NCBI GenBank assembly: GCA_028700355.1
Contig: JAQVSX010000007.1
Coordinates: 1-10,364, forward strand
Reading direction: 5' to 3'
Origin: Clostridia bacterium
Lineage (GTDB): Bacteria > Bacillota > Clostridia > Christensenellales > HGM11417
DNA length: 10,364 bases
Under the pieces are notes generated by a model. The model was not told the origin of the DNA. It did no database searches and saw only the letters and a list, made by a program, of their open reading frames with translations. Positions 6,107 through 10,364 of the stretch are shown piece after piece. The first letter of the stretch is position 1. Every line of letters starts with the position of its first letter. A program made the translations under genes and the position numbers.

Positions 6107-6787
6107 TTATGTGATATTTCGGGCAACTACCGTACTGTCTATAGAATCTATCAAAACCGTAGACATCTTGCCGTTTCTGTCTTTAAGCATTATAAACCAA
6201 AAATATTTATCCTCGCCCATAAAGGGATTATTCACAAACCTTATAAATATTTCTCCGTGAAAGTCATTCCCCGAATAAGCGTCGGTAAAAGATTCTGTCA
6301 AACTTTCTTTGGCAATCGCAAGCGCATCTTTCCACTGTATCATATCGGTAGAATACTTAGAAGTCAGTGTTACAGACTCGTAAATTTCTCCACAGTTAAA
6401 TGTTATATTAAGCTCACAAATGCCGCTGTAATATTTGCCTAAATCTATTCTGAATTTTCCCGTTGCGGGGTCTTCGATAAGCGTTCCGCTTTCGTTATAG
6501 CTGCCTCCCGTAAGCGTAAAATACAGCGCATAGCCCTCTTCAAGCTCTTCTGCCGGCATTACATTTATAAGGCAATAATCTACAAGCTTTTCGCTTATGC
6601 CGTCAAGTATATAAGGGCTTTCCCTCTTTCCTATATATATGTTTACGTCAAAAAATTCTCCCCTGCCCTCGTATATGTCCAACCTTATTTCGCTTATGCT
6701 GTTGTCTATAACGGTATCCTTTCCCGAACAGCCCCAGCAACAAACCAAAAATAAAGCGGCAATAAAAACCAATAATAATTTTTTCAT
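6107..6787 (-). CDS. Probable secreted lipoprotein of unknown function
   Basis: I do not recognise a named family for this 226-residue protein. The N-terminus (MKKLLLVFIAALFLVCCWGC) is a short basic and hydrophobic signal sequence ending in cysteines. C20, preceded by glycine, is the best lipidation site, but the -3 position (C17) is not a classical lipobox, so a plain signal peptide is possible. The mature part looks like a soluble beta-rich extracytoplasmic domain. The last 75 residues (QWKDALAIAKESL at 151-163, then a beta-rich stretch ending VLIDSIDSTVVAR at 211-223) loosely recall PepSY-type domains; this is inference. The ATG has AGAGGGG (6792-6798) upstream. Strong terminators on both sides make it a single-gene unit. 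I found no convincing promoter in 6788-6913, where only weak AT-rich boxes occur. Confidence 0.8.
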   Translation of the reverse strand: MKKLLLVFIAALFLVCCWGCSGKDTVIDNSISEIRLDIYEGRGEFFDVNIYIGKRESPYILDGISEKLVDYCLINVMPAEELEEGYALYFTLTGGSYNESGTLIEDPATGKFRIDLGKYYSGICELNITFNCGEIYESVTLTSKYSTDMIQWKDALAIAKESLTESFTDAYSGNDFHGEIFIRFVNNPFMGEDKYFWFIMLKDRNGKMSTVLIDSIDSTVVARNIT

Positions 6788-6914
6788 AGCGCCCCTCTTA
6801 AATACCCTTCCGTTAATTTTACAGAAGCGGTTTAAAACCCCTTTTATTAAAATTTATGAAAACAGGGGGCTGTTTATTACTATTATTAACGATAAACCTT
6901 ATTGCCGCTTGTCC

Positions 6915-6957
6915 AAAAAAAAAGCCGCAAGGCATGGTAATGCCTGCGGCAAAAAAA
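6915..6957 (-). terminator. Terminator of the S-component/coaX/hom operon
   Basis: GCCGCA (6924-6929) pairs with TGCGGC (6945-6950) and GGCAT (6931-6935) with ATGCC (6940-6944), with one bulged A and a GGTA tetraloop. Nine A residues lie to the left (6915-6923) and seven to the right (6951-6957), giving T tracts on both strands. It begins 11 bases past the hom stop and should be strong in the leftward direction. Confidence 0.93.
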
Positions 6958-6967
6958 TTAGTATTTG

Positions 6968-8242
6968 CTACTCTACCCTTATAAGAGCGTTTACCTTTTC
7001 GACAACATCTTTTAGTCCGCCAAGCTGCTCAACCGCTTTTTTAACGGCTGTTTCAAAAGTGGTATGAGTCATTACCACTATTACAGCTTTGCCGTCTAAA
7101 CTTTCCTTTTGTATTACCTGATAAATGCTTACATTATTGTCGCCTAAAACGCCGGCAATCTGTGCAAGCACGCCGGATTTGTCCTTAACAGTAAGCCTTA
7201 TATAATATTTGCAGGAAAAATCTTTATTAAAAACGCCGTTTCCGTTTTTATCGTTTACAAAAGGTACATAATAATGCTCGGCAACACCGGAGCTATATAA
7301 TATATCGCTAACGATAGCGCTTGCGGTGGGCATATCGCCCGCACCCTTTCCGTACAGCATAATATCGTCTACATTGTCGCCTGTAATAAAAACTGCGTTA
7401 AAGGATTCTTTAACCGAGGCAAGCGGATGGCTTTGCTTAATAAAAGTAGGATGAACACGTGCTTCAATTCCGTTTTCGCCCCTCTTTCCTATTGCCAGAA
7501 GTTTAAGCTCGTAGCCGAATTCCTTTCCGTATTCGATATCTTTTTTTGATATATTTCTAATACCTTCCCTGTAAACCTTTTCGATAGGCACTTTAACATT
7601 AAAAGCAAGGCTGCTGAGTATGCTTAACTTATAAGCGGCATCAAAGCCGTCCACATCGGCGGTAGGGTCTGCCTCTGCATAGCCCTTCTGCTGTGCATCT
7701 TTAAGCACATCGTTAAATTCAAGCCCCTCGTCGCTCATTTTAGTCAGAATATAATTAGTAGTTCCGTTTATAATGCCCTTAATGCTTAATATATCGTTGC
7801 CCTGCATGCTTTCGGTAAGCGTTCTTATTACGGGAACGCCGCCCACACAGCTTGCTTCAAAGTAAAAGCCGGCATCATTCGCCTTGGCAACCGCCTCGAT
7901 TTCGTGCCAATATTTTGCGATAAGCTCTTTATTTGCGGAAACAACGGTCTTGCCGTGTTTCAACGCCGTTTCTATAAAGGTTTTTGCAGGCTCTATGCCG
8001 CCGATAACCTCTACGACAACATCAACGGCAGGGTTAGAAACAACTTCGGCAATATTTTTTGTAACAATGCTTTGGTCAATATTTAATTGCTTTATACGTG
8101 CGTCGTTTATTTCAAGTACATTTTCTACGGTAACATCGGTGCCGAAAGTATTTATAAACTTCTCTTTTTTGCTTGTAAGAATTTTATAAGTGCCTCCGCC
8201 TACAGTACCAAGCCCCAATATTGCAACGCCTATTTTTTTCAT
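6968..8242 (-). CDS. hom: Homoserine dehydrogenase
   Basis: Hom reduces aspartate semialdehyde to homoserine with NAD(P)H, the branch step towards threonine and methionine. The protein has 424 residues from the chosen ATG. The cofactor loop GLGTVGGG is at 10-17. The catalytic-region lysine lies in VSANKEL (K105). GGVPVIRTL (134-142) and INGTTNYIL (158-166) are typical. The family signature is at about 187-210 (GYAEADPTADVDGFDAAYKL, then SILS), with the conserved K205. A C-terminal ACT domain (about 346-420, starting YYIRLTVKDKSGVLAQIAGV) implies feedback control, usually by threonine. The frame extends 14 codons upstream to a GTG, but GAGGAG (8249-8254) lies six bases before the ATG at 8242 and decides the start. 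It is the last gene of an operon, 44 bp after coaX. thrB, thrC and lysC are not nearby. Confidence 0.97.
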   Translation of the reverse strand: MKKIGVAILGLGTVGGGTYKILTSKKEKFINTFGTDVTVENVLEINDARIKQLNIDQSIVTKNIAEVVSNPAVDVVVEVIGGIEPAKTFIETALKHGKTVVSANKELIAKYWHEIEAVAKANDAGFYFEASCVGGVPVIRTLTESMQGNDILSIKGIINGTTNYILTKMSDEGLEFNDVLKDAQQKGYAEADPTADVDGFDAAYKLSILSSLAFNVKVPIEKVYREGIRNISKKDIEYGKEFGYELKLLAIGKRGENGIEARVHPTFIKQSHPLASVKESFNAVFITGDNVDDIMLYGKGAGDMPTASAIVSDILYSSGVAEHYYVPFVNDKNGNGVFNKDFSCKYYIRLTVKDKSGVLAQIAGVLGDNNVSIYQVIQKESLDGKAVIVVMTHTTFETAVKKAVEQLGGLKDVVEKVNALIRVE

Positions 8243-8248
8243 TACCTT

Positions 8249-8254
8249 CTCCTC
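8249..8254 (-). promoter_or_regulatory. Ribosome binding site deciding the hom start
   Basis: The minus strand reads GAGGAG, followed by six bases and ATG at 8242. This favours the shorter 424-residue protein, beginning MKKIGVAILGLG, over an upstream GTG start at 8284 that lacks such a site and would add 14 residues atypical of the family. Confidence 0.85.
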
Positions 8255-8286
8255 GCTCATAGTATTTAACATTATGTTAATCACCT

Positions 8287-9060
8287 TTAAGCTTTGTTAT
8301 AATTGTATATTATTTTAAGCCCCTCTAATGTAAGCTTTCTGTCAATTATATCGAATACCCTGTTTTCAGAAAATATAAGTTCGCTAAGCCCGCCGGTAGC
8401 TATCACCTTGACATCGTCCCTGCCTAGCTCCTCTTTTATTTTCTGTATAATATACTTAACCATACCCGTAAAACCGTATATAATGCCCGACTGCATATTT
8501 GCAGAGGTGCTTCTGCCTATTATGTTTTTGGGTTTGTTAAGCTCTATTTTAGAAAGCTTTGCAGCGCTTGAAACCATTGCGTTTACGCTTACTTTAATTC
8601 CCGGACATATCACGCCGCCTAAAAATTCGCAACTATCAGAAACCACATTGAATGTCGTTGTCGTTCCGAAATCTATAACAATGCATGGACCTCCGTATAA
8701 CCTGTATGCCGCAACGCTGTTTACAATCCTGTCAGAGCCTACATCCTTGGGGTTATCGTACTTAATGTTTAAAGATGTCTTTACGCCCGGACCTATTACG
8801 ATAGGTTTTATTTTAAAATAAAATTCGCACATATGTTCAAGCGTATAATTGAGGGAAGGTATAACAGAAGACATTATAATGCCCTCTACATCGGATAAGG
8901 CAAGCTTGTCCTTTTCAAAAAGGCTGGTTAAAATAAGGCCGTATTCGTCTGCGGTCTTGCCGATAATGCTTTGTATGCGCCAACTGGTAATAAGCTCGTC
9001 GCCGCTGAAAACCCCTATTTTAATATTTGTATTGCCTACATCCATTACAAGTAATAGCAT
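8287..9060 (-). CDS. coaX: Type III pantothenate kinase
   Basis: CoaX phosphorylates pantothenate with ATP, the first step of coenzyme A synthesis, and in this family resists CoA feedback. The 257 residues have the ASKHA-type fold. The phosphate loop DVGNTNIKIGVF is at 7-18 and SSVIPSL at 64-70. GPGVKTSLNIKYDNP (90-104) runs into VGSDRIVN (107-114), where D110 is the likely catalytic base. A second phosphate loop, IDFGTTTTF, is at 129-137, and ATGG (221-224) contacts adenosine in relatives. Length is normal. The start has only a weak AAGG (9067-9070) six bases upstream; the in-frame ATG at codon 6 has no better site and would cut into the DVGNTN region. It starts eight bases after the S-component gene, so the two are probably coupled. 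hom follows with a short gap. Confidence 0.97.
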   Translation of the reverse strand: MLLLVMDVGNTNIKIGVFSGDELITSWRIQSIIGKTADEYGLILTSLFEKDKLALSDVEGIIMSSVIPSLNYTLEHMCEFYFKIKPIVIGPGVKTSLNIKYDNPKDVGSDRIVNSVAAYRLYGGPCIVIDFGTTTTFNVVSDSCEFLGGVICPGIKVSVNAMVSSAAKLSKIELNKPKNIIGRSTSANMQSGIIYGFTGMVKYIIQKIKEELGRDDVKVIATGGLSELIFSENRVFDIIDRKLTLEGLKIIYNYNKA

Positions 9061-9068
9061 AATAAACC

Positions 9069-9647
9069 TTATATATTAATTCTTTCTTTAACCGTTTTAG
9101 ACACAACAGGCACGACCAATAACCCTGCACATAATTCTATAATAAAAAATATGCCTATTAGCACCTGAAGCAATGTGCCGAAAACATCACCATCTGTTTT
9201 AACTAACTGCATCATTGTAATAACAAGTAATGTGTTTGTAATTATTCCTGCGGCTCCCGCAATAGATCTCGTGGCATAATCCCTTAAAAATACATTTTTA
9301 TTTTGAAAAACCTTATTAATTGCAAAATAAACGCTATAACTTACTATGCCTATCATAATGCGAGGAAATATTGAAACAAGCGGATTTTGAAAAAAGGATG
9401 CGGTTAAATTCGGATGAATATACGCAAATAAAAAACTCGACACTCCAAATACCGTAGTGGCAAATACAGCAGTCTTAAAATCAAAAAGCTGACAAATAGT
9501 AAGTACCACTATCAATGACGTAACGGCTATCCTTATCGGTGTGGGTACAATCATTGAAATACCCCAAGAAATAAGTACGTCTACATAGTATGCACAAATT
9601 ATCAGTGCAACAATAATGCCATACCTTGCTACAATTTTACTGTTCAT
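9069..9647 (-). CDS. ECF transporter S component (possibly for pantothenate)
   Basis: The 192-residue protein is highly hydrophobic, with about six membrane helices (near 8-30, 37-56, 58-77, 93-112, 127-148 and 156-181). The size and the layout QNPLVSIFPRIMIG at 87-100 fit the substrate-binding S component of energy-coupling-factor vitamin transporters. Such proteins work with a shared EcfA/EcfA'/EcfT module, not encoded here. Substrate is not readable from sequence. Its position eight bases before coaX suggests pantothenate (PanT-like) uptake, an inference from context. The frame extends to a TTG at 9659, but that codon overlaps GGAGGG (9652-9657), which serves the ATG at 9647 with a four-base spacer, so I start there. 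It is the first gene of a three-gene operon with a strong promoter. Confidence 0.85.
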   Translation of the reverse strand: MNSKIVARYGIIVALIICAYYVDVLISWGISMIVPTPIRIAVTSLIVVLTICQLFDFKTAVFATTVFGVSSFLFAYIHPNLTASFFQNPLVSIFPRIMIGIVSYSVYFAINKVFQNKNVFLRDYATRSIAGAAGIITNTLLVITMMQLVKTDGDVFGTLLQVLIGIFFIIELCAGLLVVPVVSKTVKERINI

Positions 9648-9651
9648 AGAA

Positions 9652-9657
9652 CCCTCC
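9652..9657 (-). promoter_or_regulatory. Ribosome binding site deciding the S-component start
   Basis: GGAGGG on the minus strand lies four bases before ATG at 9647. The upstream TTG at 9657-9659 that could open the frame four codons earlier overlaps this site, so it is an unlikely start. Confidence 0.85.
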
Positions 9658-9671
9658 AATCAAATTTCTTT

Positions 9672-9684
9672 ACAGAATATCTGT
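9672..9684. repeat. Short perfect inverted repeat in operon leader
   Basis: ACAGA-ATA-TCTGT is a perfect five-pair inverted repeat with a three-base centre. It sits about 25 bases upstream of the S-component ATG, within the presumed 5' leader. It may be an operator half-site pair or chance in AT-rich DNA; no known regulator is recognised. Confidence 0.4.
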
Positions 9685-9708
9685 TGAAATATGAAAAATA
9701 TGTAAGTA

Positions 9709-9732
9709 CGGTTTAACATAAAGTTAATACCG
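9709..9732. repeat. Inverted repeat near the operon transcription start
   Basis: CGGT (9709-9712) pairs with ACCG (9729-9732) and TTAAC (9713-9717) with GTTAA (9723-9727), leaving one bulged T and a five-base loop. It lies just after the predicted transcription start (about 9736) of the S-component/coaX/hom operon. That is a typical place for a repressor operator or a leader hairpin. The regulator is unknown. Confidence 0.5.
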
Positions 9733-9742
9733 CCTAATTTAG

Positions 9743-9771
9743 ATTATAGCAAAAAATTTTTTTTATATCAA
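9743..9771 (-). promoter_or_regulatory. Strong promoter of the S-component/coaX/hom operon
   Basis: On the minus strand, TTGATA (9771 to 9766) and TATAAT (9748 to 9743) are separated by exactly 17 bases. TGC before the -10 gives an extended -10 (TGCTATAAT). The start should be near 9736, giving a leader of about 89 bases with two inverted repeats. The -35 box directly abuts the stop codon of the upstream membrane-protein gene. Confidence 0.9.
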
Positions 9772-10326
9772 CTAATTAAGCATTAAAATTGTATATACCA
9801 CAAACAGAATATACACCTGCCAAAGCGTTAATAGTGCCAATACTAAGGCATACAGGCGTTTATCTTTTTTGTAGTTAGAGGCAAGTAGCACGGTTTGCGC
9901 AATCAATGCAAATAATATAATAAAGCTGCCCAGAGGCGATTTTAAACAAAAAAACATATAGGCTATAAGTACGTAAAAAAAGCCGTTTATAATAAGGCTG
10001 ACAAAACCCGCCCTATCTTTAAGGTAAAGCATTTTATAAAAAACATAGCCCGTTAAAACGCAAAAAACAGCGTTAACCGAAATAAAAACAGCAGAAATGG
10101 GTATAAAAGGCGGCTTTATTATCGTGTCAAACCATAATGACTTAATGCCGCAAATACCAAAACACACAAAAAATACAGTTAAATAAAAAAGCGCCGATAT
10201 TGCCGCTGAAAACGCCTGCTTCTTTAATTGCTTTCCGCTGCGTTTTATAACCATTATACTGCGCTTTTTTCTCTTTAATTTTTTATATATTTGTGGCGAT
10301 ACCCTGCTTACAGAAACATTATCCAT
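9772..10326 (-). CDS. Divergent TspO/MBR-like membrane protein
   Basis: This is a 184-residue protein with a basic N-terminus (about 1-37, many K and R) and about five membrane helices (near 38-58, 75-98, 107-127, 131-150 and 157-181). Five helices and several positions suggest the TspO/MBR family, whose members bind porphyrins or related tetrapyrroles. SLWFDTIIKPPFIPISAVF at 63-81 resembles the W..L.KP..xPP.WVF loop, and LWQVYILFVVYTILMLN at 168-184 resembles the W.....LN ending. Several family tryptophans are absent, so ligand binding cannot be assumed. Start is uncertain: the ATG at 10326 has no good ribosome site, and an internal ATG at 10254 (residue 25) is an alternative that would remove part of the basic tail. 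No terminator follows, so it may read into the next operon. Its own promoter probably lies at or beyond the window edge. Confidence 0.65.
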   Translation of the reverse strand: MDNVSVSRVSPQIYKKLKRKKRSIMVIKRSGKQLKKQAFSAAISALFYLTVFFVCFGICGIKSLWFDTIIKPPFIPISAVFISVNAVFCVLTGYVFYKMLYLKDRAGFVSLIINGFFYVLIAYMFFCLKSPLGSFIILFALIAQTVLLASNYKKDKRLYALVLALLTLWQVYILFVVYTILMLN

Positions 10327-10364
10327 TATTTTACCGAAATTTAATAGTATTAATAAAATATATG

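Noticed and set aside
6639..7067. Plus-strand open frame of 142 codons spanning a gap between genes
   Set aside because: It runs through the lipoprotein gene end, the strong terminator at 6915-6957 and the hom end; it is low-complexity and unsupported.
8303..8821. Plus-strand open frame of 172 codons
   Set aside because: It is antisense to coaX, whose motifs are all present, and it has no recognisable family or ribosome site.
9751..9764. Possible terminator after the TspO-like gene (A run followed by T run)
   Set aside because: The palindrome is pure A/T without a GC stem, and it overlaps the spacer of a strong promoter, so it is better read as part of that promoter.
1..10364. CRISPR array, insertion sequence, prophage or toxin-antitoxin module
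   Set aside because: No regularly spaced short repeats with unique spacers, transposase-like protein, terminal inverted repeats around a gene, or phage-type proteins were seen. The only tandem repeat is the structured element at 326-671.

Overview
The window is AT-rich DNA from a low-GC Gram-positive bacterium, most likely a member of the Clostridia. The main evidence is a complete ctsR-mcsA-mcsB-clpC stress operon with a textbook CtsR operator, a long-form hpf gene, sigma-A type promoters with extended -10 elements, and an ECF-transporter S component beside a type III pantothenate kinase. All protein genes are on the minus strand; the only confident gene on the plus strand is a tRNA-Val(GAC). 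The species cannot be named from the sequence.

Layout from left to right. Positions 1-240 hold a small nest of direct and inverted repeats, a rho-independent terminator and the tRNA promoter. The tRNA gene is at 241-316. It is followed by about 350 bp of tandem, highly structured, non-coding repeat (two full units and one truncated unit, 326-671). Each full unit ends in a terminator-like hairpin. A perfect bidirectional terminator at 757-790 closes the leftward transcription from the stress operon.

The stress operon reads leftward from a promoter near 5977-6004: ctsR (repressor), mcsA (zinc and UVR adaptor), mcsB (protein arginine kinase), clpC (AAA+ unfoldase), then hpf (ribosome hibernation factor). 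A CtsR box lies directly downstream of the -10 element, so CtsR should repress its own operon. McsA and McsB activate arginine phosphorylation, and ClpC (with a ClpP encoded elsewhere) degrades the marked proteins. hpf lies 75 bp after clpC with no convincing terminator between them, which could tie ribosome hibernation to proteotoxic stress.

Upstream of ctsR is a single-gene unit for a probable secreted lipoprotein of unknown role (6107-6787), with its own terminator. Further right is a second operon read leftward from a strong promoter at 9743-9771: an ECF-transporter S component, coaX (first step of CoA synthesis) and hom (homoserine dehydrogenase), ending in a strong terminator at 6915-6957. 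The S component next to coaX suggests pantothenate uptake followed by its phosphorylation. The last gene (9772-10326) encodes a five-helix membrane protein resembling a divergent TspO/MBR family member.

Most of the window is conserved housekeeping and stress-response DNA. The least explained parts are the structured tandem repeat beside the tRNA, the repeat nest at 38-95, the inverted repeats in the leader of the S-component/coaX/hom operon, and the placement of hpf. No mobile element, CRISPR array or clear novel defence-type system was seen.
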